DNA of 64,000 bases, taken from contig JACKDW010000004.1 of NCBI GenBank assembly GCA_020633295.1, positions 496,001 through 560,000 on the forward strand. The letters run 5' to 3'. Positions within the stretch are counted from its first letter, which is position 1. Every line of letters begins with the position of its first letter. The notes beneath the pieces are model-generated. The model was not told the origin of the DNA. It was given only the letters and a program-made list of their open reading frames with translations, and did not search any database. A program made the translations under genes and the position numbers. Below, piece by piece: positions 34,651 to 43,997 of this stretch. This DNA comes from Myxococcales bacterium (GTDB taxonomy: Bacteria > Myxococcota_A > Polyangia > Nannocystales > Nannocystaceae).

Positions 34651-36198
34651 GTGACCGAGTGGCGCCTGAACCTCGAGCTCGCGAAGGGCGAGCAGGGCGA
34701 CGAGCGCACGCTCGTCACGCGGATCGCCCGGACCATCAGCGCCGACATCGCGCGCGGCCGCCTGCGCCCGGGCGCGCGCCTGCCGGGCACGCGCTCGCTC
34801 GCGCAGGCGCTGGGGGTCGGGCGCGGCACCGTCGTGACCGCCTACGACGAGCTCGCGGCCGAGGGCTGGGTGCGCGGCGAGCCGGCCCGAGGGACGTTCG
34901 TCGCGGAGCTGCCCGTCGTCGCGCGACCGCGGCGCTTCGCGCCCGCCGCCGGTCAGCGCGCGAGCGTGCCGACGCGGGCCGGCTTCGAGCTCGGCCCGCT
35001 GCCCCCGGGGCTCGCGGACGTGCCGGGCGACGACGAGCTGCTCGACGAGCTCGACCTCCCCTACAACCTCTCCGGCGGCCTCCCGGACACGGCGCTGGCG
35101 CCCGCGTCCGCGCTCGCGCGGGCCTATCGCCGGGCGATCACGCGGCGCGGCGCGGCGCTGCTCGACTACGGCGACGGCCGCGGTCACCCGCGCCTGCGCG
35201 CCGCGCTCGCGGCCATGCTCGCCACCAGCCGCGGCCTCGCCACCGACGCCGACGACGTCCTGATCACGCGCGGCAGCCAGATGGCGCTGTGGCTGATCGC
35301 GCTCGCGCTCTCGCGCTCGGGCGACGCGCGCGTGGCCGTCGAGCGCCTCGGCTACCGCCCCGCGTGGCAGGCGATGCGCGCGTGCGGGGCGACGCTGCAG
35401 CCGGTCGCGGTCGACGACGAAGGCCTCGACGTCGACGCGCTCGCCGCGTCGATCGAGCAAGACCTGTCTTCCCGGTCATCCTCGTCGACGGGCGCGCCGC
35501 CGCGCGCGATCTACGTGACGCCGCACCACCAGTACCCGACCACGGTCACGCTCTCGGCGCCCCGCCGGCTGCGGCTGCTCGAGCTGGCCCGTCGCCGCCG
35601 CGTCGCGATCATCGAGGACGACTACGACAACGAGTTCCACTACGAGGGTCGACCCGTGCTCCCGCTCGCGTCCGCCGATCGCAGCGGCGTCGTCGTCTAC
35701 GTGGGCACGCTCTCGAAGGTCGTCGCGCCCGGGCTGCGCATCGGCTACGTCGTCGCGCCGCGCCCGCTGCTCGAGCGCCTCGCCAGGCTGCGCCGCGTGA
35801 TCGATCGCCAGGGCGACCTCGCGACCGAGGCGGCGGTCGCCGAGCTGATCGAGGAGGGCGAGCTGCAGCGTCACGTCTGGCGCATGCGCCGGGCCTACCA
35901 CGCGCGCCGCGACGCGCTCGCGGCCGCGCTCACGCGCGAGCTCGGGGGGACGCTCGAGTTCACGGTGCCGCGCGGCGGCATGTCGATGTGGGCGCGCGTC
36001 GACCCCCGCGTCGACGTGGAGCGCTGGGCCGCGCGCGCGCGCGAGCGCGAGGTCTTGGTTCGACCTGGCCGCATGTACATGTTTCAGCCCGCGACCTGCC
36101 CCCACCTCCGCCTCGGCTTCGCGCGGCTGCCAGAGCCCGCGCTGCTCGAGGGGGTGCGCCGGCTCGCGGCCGCGCGACCGCGACGCGCGCGCGGCTGA
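34651..36198 (+). CDS. MocR/PdxR-family transcriptional regulator (GntR HTH + aminotransferase fold)
   Basis: The N-terminal winged helix is GntR-like (ISADIARGRLRPGARLPGTR, LAQALGVGRGTVVTAYDEL, EGWVRGEPARGTFV). The C-terminal ~380 residues have the fold-type I PLP enzyme pattern: DYGDGRGHPRLRAALA, VTPHHQYPTT, IEDDYDNEFHYEG, and the PLP-binding Lys in YVGTLSKVVAPGLRIGYV. The GTG at 34651 is chosen because it directly precedes TEWRLNLE; the longer frame to 34594 would run through the operator repeats. It likely senses PLP or an amine-PLP adduct and controls itself and the divergent PPOX-GNAT gene. It ends 4 bp from the convergent L7Ae-like gene. Confidence 0.85.
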   Translation: MTEWRLNLELAKGEQGDERTLVTRIARTISADIARGRLRPGARLPGTRSLAQALGVGRGTVVTAYDELAAEGWVRGEPARGTFVAELPVVARPRRFAPAAGQRASVPTRAGFELGPLPPGLADVPGDDELLDELDLPYNLSGGLPDTALAPASALARAYRRAITRRGAALLDYGDGRGHPRLRAALAAMLATSRGLATDADDVLITRGSQMALWLIALALSRSGDARVAVERLGYRPAWQAMRACGATLQPVAVDDEGLDVDALAASIEQDLSSRSSSSTGAPPRAIYVTPHHQYPTTVTLSAPRRLRLLELARRRRVAIIEDDYDNEFHYEGRPVLPLASADRSGVVVYVGTLSKVVAPGLRIGYVVAPRPLLERLARLRRVIDRQGDLATEAAVAELIEEGELQRHVWRMRRAYHARRDALAAALTRELGGTLEFTVPRGGMSMWARVDPRVDVERWAARAREREVLVRPGRMYMFQPATCPHLRLGFARLPEPALLEGVRRLAAARPRRARG

Positions 36199-36202
36199 GG
36201 CC

Positions 36203-37567
36203 TCAGTCCCCGGCCCCCGGGGCCTTCGCCGCCTTCGCCGCCTTCTCGGCCAGGCGCGCGCGCTTGCGCTGCTTGACCGGCTTGCGGCGCTTCGGCTTCG
36301 CGTCGACTGCGGCCTTGCCCGCGATTCGCTTGGCGGCGGCGCGCCGGGCCGCGGTCGAGGGGTCCTTCGCCATCTTCGCCGCCGCCCTCTTGGCCGCCTT
36401 CTTCGCCGCCTTCTTCTTCGCCGCGAAGGTCTTCGCGACCTTCTTCGCGACCTTCTTCGCCGCCTTCTTCGCCGCCTTCTTCGCCGCCGGAGAGTTCGGG
36501 TCCTCGGCGGCCTCGCGGGCCATCGCCTTGGCGCGCTTCGACAGGCGCTTGCGCGGCGCTGCCTCGTCACCTGTCTCTACGGGCTGACGGGGTCGTCCGC
36601 GCGCTGGTCTCGCCCGCGTCGCGCGCTCGTCGGACCCGTCGCCCTGCCGCGGACGCCCGCGACCGGGTCGCGCCCGCGTCTCGCGCTCGTCAGCACCCTG
36701 GCGCGGCGAGCCGCGATCGGGTCGCGCCCGCGCGGGCCCGTCACCCTGCGGCGGACGCCCGCGCCCGCGCTCGTCGGGCCCGTCGCCGTGCGACGGACGC
36801 CCGCGCCCGCGCTCGTCAGGTCCGTCCTGCTCCAGCCGCCCGCGACCACGCGCCGCTCGCCCGTCAGGTCTGTCGCCCTGCGGACGACCGCGCCCACGCC
36901 CGGCTCGCTCGTCAGGCCCGTCGCCCCACCGCGGACGCCCGCGCCCCGCCGGCCCGCCGCGCTCCTGCGCCGCTCGCCCGCCGCCGCGCCCTCGGTCCGC
37001 GCTCGCGCGCGCGAGCCCTGTCCCTTCAGGCTTCCGCGGCTGCCGTCGCTCGCCGTCCACCCCGCGCCCACGCGGCGCTCGCTCGTCCCCGGTCCCTTCG
37101 GACTCACTCGACCACGCGCGCCGCGGTCGCTCGTCCCCGGCGCCCTCCGCCCTCCGGGGTCCTGGCCCCGACGGCGTCTCCTCGACGCGCGCCACGACGT
37201 TGGTCGAGGTGCGCCGCCGCGACGCGAGCTGCCGCGTGGGCGCGGCGACGCGGTGGGCCTTGAGCTCGCGGTAGATCGAGCGCGCGATCTCGGACTTCAG
37301 GAAGCCGACCACGCGCGCGCCCGGGCAGCCCAGCAGCTCACCCAGCTCGTCGGCGGCGTGCTTCTGCACCACCGGCACGTGCCCGAACTCCTCCTCGACC
37401 GACGCGCGCCCGACCTCGCTCATGCCCTCGGCGATGAGCACGAAGTGCAGCCGGCGGAGGTTGGCGCGCAGCGCCGCGCGGCCGCTGACCACGACGCGGG
37501 CGCGTCGCGCGAAGGGGTAGAGCCGTTCAACTGATTTCGGCGACGCGGCCGGGTCCTGCGAGTTCAT
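36203..37567 (-). CDS. L7Ae-like domain with RGG/RGRP repeats and histone H1-like tail
   Basis: Residues 1-105 look like an L7Ae/L30e-type RNA-binding fold (RRARVVVSGRAALRANLRRLHFVLIA, VPVVQKHAADELGELLG, ARVVGFLKSEIARSI). Residues ~130-350 are low complexity, dominated by Arg, Gly, Asp and Pro in repeats such as DGPDERGRGRP, comparable to eukaryotic RGG boxes. The last ~100 residues are a Lys/Ala-rich, histone H1-like tail (KKAAKKAAKKVAKKVAK, KRRKPVKQRKRAR). The chain is strongly basic, implying nucleic-acid binding, perhaps nucleoid or ribonucleoprotein condensation. No start ambiguity (ATG 37567). Convergent with the MocR gene. Confidence 0.7.
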   Translation of the reverse strand: MNSQDPAASPKSVERLYPFARRARVVVSGRAALRANLRRLHFVLIAEGMSEVGRASVEEEFGHVPVVQKHAADELGELLGCPGARVVGFLKSEIARSIYRELKAHRVAAPTRQLASRRRTSTNVVARVEETPSGPGPRRAEGAGDERPRRAWSSESEGTGDERAPRGRGVDGERRQPRKPEGTGLARASADRGRGGGRAAQERGGPAGRGRPRWGDGPDERAGRGRGRPQGDRPDGRAARGRGRLEQDGPDERGRGRPSHGDGPDERGRGRPPQGDGPARARPDRGSPRQGADERETRARPGRGRPRQGDGSDERATRARPARGRPRQPVETGDEAAPRKRLSKRAKAMAREAAEDPNSPAAKKAAKKAAKKVAKKVAKTFAAKKKAAKKAAKRAAAKMAKDPSTAARRAAAKRIAGKAAVDAKPKRRKPVKQRKRARLAEKAAKAAKAPGAGD

Positions 37568-37892
37568 GGCGATTGTGCTGCGACGAGCCCGCGGATGGTG
37601 CCAGAGCGCGGCCCGCTGACGAGCGGCGCCGCGCGGGCGGCGGCGGGCCTCCTGGAGCCGTGCCGCGGGTGCAACGCCGGCGCGCCGAGCCCTGCACCGC
37701 GCGAGCAGCCCGCGCCCTGGAGCTCACGCGTCAGGCACGAGCACCCGCGCGTCTACGATCCGCCGCGCGCCCGAAGGCGGACGCGGCAGCGGGCCCGCGC
37801 GCCCACGCGGGTCTGCGGCGGCCGGACGCGCGCGCGCCTCTCGACGCGCCAGGCCCAGGGGCGGCGACGTCGCGTGCACAGGAGCGTGATCA
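37568..37892. other. Intergenic stretch, no supported gene
   Basis: GC-rich sequence between the L7Ae-like gene start and the end of the DUF1501 gene. Two open frames (37573-37992 plus, 37527-37727 minus) are Arg/Ala/Pro-rich with no motifs or ribosome binding sites and look like by-products of GC bias. The promoter of the L7Ae-like gene should lie near 37570-37640, but no clear -10/-35 is visible. Confidence 0.5.
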
Positions 37893-39163
37893 TCAGAACA
37901 GCTCCTCGACCATCGCGCCGCCGTCGACCGCGGTGATCGGGCGACCTGCGGCGCTCACGAAGGTCTCGTCCGGGTTGACCGCGAGCGCGTGAGCCAGCGA
38001 GCGGAACAGGTCGGGCACGGTCACGGGGCGCTCGGCGATCTCCGAGCCGTCAGCGTCCGTCGCCCCGATGACCTGACCGCCGCGCACGCCCCCGCCCGCG
38101 AGCGCGACCGACGAGCAGCGCGGGAAGTGGTCGCGACCGCCGCGCGCGTTGATCCGGGGCGTGCGCCCGAAATCACCTGCCCACAAGACCAGGGTCGAGT
38201 CGAGCAGCCCGCGCGCCTCGAGGTCGTCGAGCAGCGCCGACATGCCGGCGTCGAGCTCCCCGCTCAGCGCCCGCACGCGGTCGAAGTTGTTCTCGTGCGT
38301 GTCCCAGCCGCGCAGCGAGACCTCGACGAAGGGCACGCCCGACTCCACGAGCCGCCGCGCCATCAGGCAGCCCTGGGCGAAGCCGGTGTCGCCGTAGCGC
38401 GCGCGGCTGGCCTGCGGCTCGCGCTCGAGATCGAAGGCGCTGGACTCGGGCGCGCGCATCATCGTCACGGCCTGCTCGACGACTGCGGGGTGCCCCGCGA
38501 CCTGGGCCCCGCCGCGGCCCGCCGCGAAGCGCTGCTCCTGCGCGCGCCACAGGGCGAGGCGCGCGTCGAGGCGGCCGCGGCTGATCCCGCGCGCGGGCTC
38601 GAGGTTGCGCACCGGCCGGGTCGGATCGCCGACGACGAAGGGCGCGTGCTGGGCCCCGAGCAGCCCGGCGTCGTGCCCGGGCCCGCCGATCGAGACGTAG
38701 CCGGGCAAGGTCCCGGGGTCGCGGCTCGACGCGACGATCGAGCCGAACGCCGGGTGATCGACGCCGCCCGCCGGCGCGTAGCCGGCGTGCATCAGGTAGC
38801 GCGCGCGGTCGTGGTTGCCCTCGACCGCCGTGAGCGATCGGATCAGCGCGAGCTTGTGCATGCGCCGCGCGAGCCTCGGGAGGTGCTCGGCGACGCGGAC
38901 GCCGGCCAGCGACGTCGGGATCGCGGAGAACTCACCGCCGGTCTCGCGCCCGGGCTTGGGATCAAAGGTGTCGATCTGGCTCGCGCCGCCGTGCATGAAC
39001 AGGACGATGCAGGCGCGCGCCTGACCGCCGCCCGACGCCGCCAGGCTCGCCTCGGCCGCCTGGCCCGCGCGCGCGCCGACGACGCGCGCCGAGACGACGG
39101 CCGAGGCGAGCGCGCTGAGCCCCAGGCCCAGAAGCCGCGGCGTCCGCTGAGTGCGTGTGTCAT
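37893..39163 (-). CDS. DUF1501 (sulfatase-like) protein with Tat signal, one frameshift near the start
   Basis: ATG at 39163 with GGAG 9 bp upstream begins MTHALSGRRGF; one inserted base near 39131 then gives LGLGLSALASAVVSARVVGA, a twin-arginine signal peptide, and continues through ARACIVLFMHGGASQIDTFDPKPG into the intact main frame (38996 to 37893). Family motifs: FMHGGASQIDTFDPK, SLTAVEGNHDRARYLMHAGY, HPAFGSIV, FVEVSLRGWDTHENNF, LVLWAGDFGRTPRIN, GRDHFPRCSSVALAGGGV. DUF1501 proteins have an alkaline phosphatase/sulfatase-like fold and are usually encoded next to DUF1549/DUF1553 proteins, as here. Exported, substrate unknown. Confidence 0.8.
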
Positions 39164-39208
39164 CACGTGTCTCCGTTCTCGTTAGTGTCTCTTCAGTCAG
39201 GTTAAAAC

Positions 39209-40865
39209 TCAGTGGTTCGTCACGAACTCGCTCGAGAGCAGCAGCGCGAACAGCAGGTCCTCGTAGGCCGCCGCCGAGTCGCCGGCGCGCTCGAGGTAGC
39301 GCGCGTGCCCTCGCGCTCCGCGTCGCTCGGCGGGCGCCCGTAGGCGGCGAGGTACAGCCGCGCGAGGCCGTTGACGCGCGCGTCTTCGTCGTCGCGCGCG
39401 CGCGCGTAGCCGTCGAGCGCGCGCTTGACCGTCCCGCCGGCGCCGATGGTCACGCCGCGGTTGGTGAGCTGACCGTTGAGCAAGAGCAGCGCCTGCGGGA
39501 CGTTGCCGTCGAAGCTGTCGATGGCCGACATCTCGTCGTCGTTGAACAGGAACAGGTACTCGCGCAGCGCCTGCTCGCGGCGCTGCTCGACGAGCCGCCG
39601 CGCCGCCGCGCGATCAGAGTCCCCGAGCCCCGCGGCGACGATCAGGCTCGTGAACAGCTGCCGCGAGCTCAGCGGTCGCACGGCCGCGCGGGCGAACGCG
39701 CGCTCGGCCGCCGCGATCGCGTCGGGACCCTCGGCGGCGCCCGTCGACGCGCGCTGGTAGGCGCGCGAGAGCACGATCCGGCGGATCAGCGCGCGCATGT
39801 CGTAGCCGCTCTCGCGGAACTCACCGGCGAGCTGCTGCAGCACCGGCGGGCGCGCGTCGCCCTCGCCGCCGAGGTCGTCGTAGGGCTCGACGACGCCGCG
39901 CCCGAACAGCTGCCACCAGGTGCGGTTGACCGCGGCCTCCGCCAGCAGCGGCGACGCCCGCATGGCGCGGACGAAGGCCTCGCGGCGCGACTCATCGCCC
40001 TCCGGCTCGAGCGGCGCGCCGAGGAAGCGCGGCGACACCTGCTCGCCGGGCTCGCCCTCGGCGGTCGGGATGAACGCCTCGCCGCGCGGGCGATCGACGA
40101 TCCGGATCGTCCCGGGCCCGCCGGCGCCGCGCCGCACGCGGGTGCGCGCGAAGTAGGCGGCCATCCCGTAGAACTCGCGCTGCGTGTAGCGTTCGTCGTA
40201 GGGGTGATCGTGACACTGGGCGCAGGCGAGCTGCACGCCCAGGAACAGCCGCGCGGTCTCGCCGGTCAGCGCCTCGAGCCGCCCCTGACGGCCCTTGGCG
40301 AACAGGTAGCCGGCCGCGCGGGGATCGTCGACCGAGGCCTCGTCGGCGCCCGCGGTCAGCAGGTCGGCGACCAGCTCGTCGTACGGGCGCCCGGCGGCGA
40401 ACTGCTCCGAGAGCCAGGCCTGTGTGCTGCCGTGCACGCGCCGCTCGGGCCCCGGGTCGACGCCGATCAGCAGATCCGCGTAGACGTCGCCCCAGTGCTC
40501 CGCGAACGCGTCGCTCGCGAGCAGCTCGTCGACCACGCGCGCGCGCTTGTCGTGACCGGTGTCGACGAGGAAGCGCCGCGCCTCGTCCTCCCGCGGGACG
40601 CGGCCGACGACGTCGAGGTACACGCGCCGCAGGAACGTCGCGTCGTCGACGGGGGCGCCGCGGTGACGCCCGCCTCGGCCCAGCTCCGCTCAGAGCACGG
40701 CGTCAGGCCGGTCGCGCGCGCGCCCGCGAAGCTCGCCGCCCGCGTCGCTCGCCCGCGCCGCGCGGTCGGGCGCGGCGGAGCGCTCGCGCGTCTGGGCGCA
40801 GGCGGAGGCGAGCAGGCACGCGGCGAGCGTGAGCAGCAGAGCGAGGCGGCGGGGATCGGCAGCAC
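39209..40865 (-). pseudogene. DUF1549/DUF1553 (PSCyt2/PSD1-like) lipoprotein, interrupted
   Basis: GTG at 40865 has a good ribosome binding site (GAGGAG) and begins MLPI; one missing base near 40850 then gives RRLALLLTLAACLLASAC, a lipoprotein signal. An in-frame TGA at 40690 interrupts before VDDATFLRRVYLDVVGRVPRED, the start of DUF1549. The intact frame to about 39310 contains LLASDAFAEHWGDVYADLL, FLGVQLACAQCHDHPYD, NRTWWQLFGRGVVEP and DDLGGEGDARPPVLQQLA (DUF1553). A second missing base is needed for the usual ending YEDLLFALLLSSEFVTNH and TGA at 39209-39211. Known from planctomycetes, paired with DUF1501. Transcribed ahead of that gene in one operon. Confidence 0.7.
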
Positions 40866-41489
40866 GACGTGACTCCTCGAGCGGGCCGCGGCGAGCCGCG
40901 GCGGGACGGTGAGGATCAGGCTGCGCCACGAATGTTACTGGCCCGTAAACCAGGTTGTAGCCGGGCGAAACCCCTCGCGCGACAACGGGCGTCAGCCCCG
41001 CGCGGCGCTCGTCGCCGAGCGGCGCGCGCCAGGACGCTCGGCGACGCGTCGCGTCCTCGTCGACAGGCGCGCGCGCGTCAGCCTCGACGGACGCGCGCGC
41101 GTCAGCCTCGACGGACGCGCGCGCGTCAGCCTCGACGGACGCGCGCGCGTCAGCCGCGCCGCGGCCTCGGAGCCAGCGCCCCTGCCGAGGCGATCGCGAA
41201 AACCTCGTCTCGAGCGAGAACCGCACGGGCTCGAGCAGCTCGCTCAGCGGCCCCGTCGCGGGCTCAGACGCGCCCCCAGGCGGGCGCGAGGTCGCCGCGC
41301 CCGCGTCCTCCGCGTTCGCGCCGTCGCGCCTCTCACCGGCGATACCTGGCTTCCTACGATCCACGGGACACGGAGCCTGCTCGCGGTACTTCCAATTTGT
41401 ACTCCACGCGCGCGCGCTCGCGGGGCAAAACTTTTGCGCGCTCGAGCGACGCGCGCGTGAAGTCCCGTCGCGCTGCGCGACGCGGGCCC
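40866..41489. other. Intergenic region upstream of the DUF1549 gene
   Basis: About 620 bp without a supported gene. Minus and plus open frames here are low-complexity products of the 24-bp repeat and GC bias. It includes a lower-GC patch (about 40925-40975 and 41390-41440), where the DUF1549 promoter and the end of the MoxR operon transcript should lie. No terminator hairpin with T-run is obvious. Confidence 0.5.
41069..41155. repeat. 24-bp tandem repeat, about 3.6 copies
   Basis: The unit GCGCGCGCGTCAGCCTCGACGGAC starts at 41069, 41093, 41117 and 41141 (last copy partial, diverging at its end). The full copies are identical. A CG-alternating stretch alternates with a CTCGAC block. It lies in a gene-free region. 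Confidence 0.8.
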
Positions 41490-42995
41490 TCACGTGTAGA
41501 CGCGCCGCAGCAGCTCATCCGCGAGGGCGCGCTGCCCCGTCGGCGTGCGCATGTCGTAGCGCTCGTCGTCGACGATCCAGCAGACGTCTCCGACGATGAC
41601 CCACGCGCGCGCGGGCACGTCCTCGGGCGGCGCGCCGCTCGAGAACACCACGAGCCCGCGCTGCGGCAGATCGACGCGCCGCGTCGCCTCGTCGAGGATG
41701 ACGCGCCGATGGGCGATCTCGGCGGCCAGCGTGATCGCCATCAGCCCGCGCTCCTCCTCGGCCGCCGCGCGATCGTCACGCGACTCCGGCAGCCACACGA
41801 TCGTCACGGTCGAGCCGTTGGGCCCGAACACCAGGACGCTGTCGGCCTGCAGCCGGAGGATCAGCGCGTCGATCAGCACGAGCGTCTGCGCCGGCAGCTC
41901 GGGGTGCTTGTAGCGCAGGTCCGCGGGCCGCTCGATCACCGCGCACAGCTCGCGCCGCTGATCGAGCAGCGGGCTGTCGTCGCGCGTGTAGAACAGCAGC
42001 TCGCCCTCGGCGAAGCGCACGTCGAAGAGGTCGATCCCGCCGGTCTCGACCTGGCCCTCGCCGACGTACACGACCTCGGTGCGCACGAGGTTTTCGAACC
42101 GCCCGCGGTTGCTCAGCGCGTCGAAGCCCCCCGCCGGGTACGAGTCGGCGTCCTTGTCCTCGACGGGCACCTCCTGCGCCTTGGACCGCAGCGTCCGCGC
42201 GCTGCCCGGATCGACCGCGCCGATCTTCGCGACCGCGTGGTGGACCTCGCGCAGCGCCCGGCGCGTCGACTCGCGCGGCAGCTCCTCGATATGCGCGAGC
42301 TCCCACAGGTCCTCCGCCGAGAACAGCCGGCCGTCGCCGAGGCGCTCGACGGCCGAGGCGCGCTGCCCTCGAGCCCAGGCGATCCACGCCTCGTCCGGGG
42401 GCTCCGCGCCGTCGAGCACGCCCCAGCCGGCGAAGCGCGCCGGCAGCGACTCGAACATCGCGAGGATCTCGGTCCCGAGGCTGCGCAGGTGCGCCGGGTT
42501 GCCGGGGCACAAGAGCCGCGCGCCGCGGAGACGTGAACCGAGGGACAGGCTCAGCGCGTGCCCGATCGCCGCCTGCTGCACGTCGGGCGGCAGCCCGGCG
42601 ATCGCGACGTGCGCCTCGGTCACGCTCGGGTCGAGCATCCAGCGGCCGAGCACGCGGTCCTCGTACTCGAGCCGCAGCGGCCGCTCCTCCTCGGACCAGT
42701 CCCCGAGGTCACGCGCCGACGCGAACGGGAAGCCGCGCCCCTCGAGCAGCAGGCGGCCGAGATCGTGCGCCAGGTCGAGCGGGAGGTTGTCGTCGCCGCG
42801 CTCCCAGCAGTCGCGCAGCCACTGCAGCGCGTCGGGCAGCGACTCCGCGAGCGCGCCCCCGTAGCCGCACAGGTACGCCCAGGCGCGCAGCGCCGGCATG
42901 AGCGCCTGGCGCTGCAGCGCGGGCGCGGCCGGGCCGGCGTCCGCGTCGCCGCGCGGCTCGTCCTCGTCCGCGCTCGCGCCGTCCTCGAACGCCAT
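41490..42995 (-). CDS. Degenerate vWA-like protein of MoxR operon
   Basis: 501 residues, ATG at 42995, 3 bp after the MoxR stop. The N-terminal ~290 residues are helical and unassigned (LMPALRAWAYLCGYGG, SLPDALQWLRDCWERGDDNLP). Around residue 330 a segment LFDVRFAEGELLFYTRDD precedes SPLLDQRRELCAVIE, where a vWA MIDAS (DxSxS) is expected but only D-D-S-P remains. The remaining part alternates strands and helices (QTLVLIDALILRLQADSVLVFG, STVTIVWLPE, GLMAITLAAEIAHRRVIL, RGLVVFSSGAPPEDVP), consistent with a vWA fold lacking full metal binding. vWA-like proteins partner with MoxR ATPases in chaperone pairs and in predicted conflict (ternary) systems. Assignment inferred from context plus weak motif. 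Confidence 0.7.
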   Translation of the reverse strand: MAFEDGASADEDEPRGDADAGPAAPALQRQALMPALRAWAYLCGYGGALAESLPDALQWLRDCWERGDDNLPLDLAHDLGRLLLEGRGFPFASARDLGDWSEEERPLRLEYEDRVLGRWMLDPSVTEAHVAIAGLPPDVQQAAIGHALSLSLGSRLRGARLLCPGNPAHLRSLGTEILAMFESLPARFAGWGVLDGAEPPDEAWIAWARGQRASAVERLGDGRLFSAEDLWELAHIEELPRESTRRALREVHHAVAKIGAVDPGSARTLRSKAQEVPVEDKDADSYPAGGFDALSNRGRFENLVRTEVVYVGEGQVETGGIDLFDVRFAEGELLFYTRDDSPLLDQRRELCAVIERPADLRYKHPELPAQTLVLIDALILRLQADSVLVFGPNGSTVTIVWLPESRDDRAAAEEERGLMAITLAAEIAHRRVILDEATRRVDLPQRGLVVFSSGAPPEDVPARAWVIVGDVCWIVDDERYDMRTPTGQRALADELLRRVYT

Positions 42996-42998
42996 CGG

Positions 42999-43997
42999 CT
43001 ACGCGCTCCGACGATCGCCGAGGCCGAGCAGCGCGCGGACCTTCCCGCCGACGACCGCGAGCTCGTCGCGGCGGTTGCCCGTGTACGAGAGCAGCTCGAG
43101 GTCCGGCGTCTCGACCGCGCCGCCGTGCTCGAGGAACGCGCGGAAGCGCAGCAGCTTGTAGACCTTGACGAGCTTGCGGTCCGACACGAACACGCGGTCC
43201 TCGGTCTCGAGCGTGCGCACGATCCGGCGCATCTCCGCGAACACCGGGCGCGGGAACCAGTGCGCCCGATCGGCGCCGGGCTCGGCGTGCATGGCGAAGC
43301 TGAGGTCCATGAAGCGCTTGAACTTGAGGAAGTCCTCGAGCGAGGCCGAGCCGCGCGCCCACGGCTTCTGGCCCGTCGCCTTGTAGGCCTCGTTGAGCAT
43401 GCCCGCGTCGATCAGGTCGCCGAAGTGCGTGTCCTTGACCGGCAGCGTCTCGACCTTGAGCACGAAGCGATCGGCCATGGCCTCGAGCTCGCTCTGCTCC
43501 GGGATCTCGTTGGTCGCCGCGAACAGCATCAGGAGGCGCACGCGCTCGGGCCGGCCGTCCTGGTAGAACTTGCGCTCGTTGAGGATCGTCAGCAGCGTGT
43601 TGAGGATCGCGCTGTTGGACTTGAAGATCTCGTCGAGGAAGGCGACGCGCGCGGTCGGCAGCATGCCGTTGACGCGCCGGATGTAGCGCCCCTGCTTGAG
43701 CAGCTCGATGTCGATCGGCCCGAGGATCTCGCTCGGCTCCGTGAACTTCGTGAGCATGTACTCGAAGTACTCGTTCGTGCCGAGCCCGAGGCTCTCGGCG
43801 AACTTGACCACGAGGTCGCTCTTGGCCGTCCCGGGCGGGCCGACGAGCAGCAGCGGCTCCTGGGCGGCCGCGCACAAAATCGTCAGGTCGATCTCGACGT
43901 CGCGCCCGACGAAGTACTCCTTGAGGTCGCGCCGGTGCTGGAGGATCCGCAGCCGGATGTCGTCGATCTCGGGCTCTAGCTCATCTAGGGTCCACAT
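42999..43997 (-). CDS. MoxR-family AAA+ ATPase
   Basis: 332 residues. Walker A LLVGPPGTAKSDLVVKFAE, MoxR-specific LTKFTEPSEILGPIDIELLKQG, Walker B VAFLDEIFKSNSAILNTLL, sensor 1 LMLFAATNEIPE, and the arginine-finger region ALADRF-like EAMADRFVLKVETLPV. The C-terminal lid carries VFAEMRRIVRTLETED and VSDRKLVKVYKLLRFRAFL. The ATG at 43997 overlaps the end of the upstream 1136-residue protein gene by 13 bp, and the vWA-like gene follows after 3 bp, so all three are coupled. It is expected to remodel a client together with the vWA-like partner. Confidence 0.9.
   Translation of the reverse strand: MWTLDELEPEIDDIRLRILQHRRDLKEYFVGRDVEIDLTILCAAAQEPLLLVGPPGTAKSDLVVKFAESLGLGTNEYFEYMLTKFTEPSEILGPIDIELLKQGRYIRRVNGMLPTARVAFLDEIFKSNSAILNTLLTILNERKFYQDGRPERVRLLMLFAATNEIPEQSELEAMADRFVLKVETLPVKDTHFGDLIDAGMLNEAYKATGQKPWARGSASLEDFLKFKRFMDLSFAMHAEPGADRAHWFPRPVFAEMRRIVRTLETEDRVFVSDRKLVKVYKLLRFRAFLEHGGAVETPDLELLSYTGNRRDELAVVGGKVRALLGLGDRRSA

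Noticed and set aside
41069..41155. 24-bp repeats considered as a CRISPR array
   Set aside because: No spacers between units and no cas genes nearby.
40690..41493. 267-codon minus-strand frame as a separate gene upstream of DUF1549
   Set aside because: Its first part is repeat-derived low complexity; only the last ~60 codons (lipoprotein signal) belong to a gene, the DUF1549 protein.
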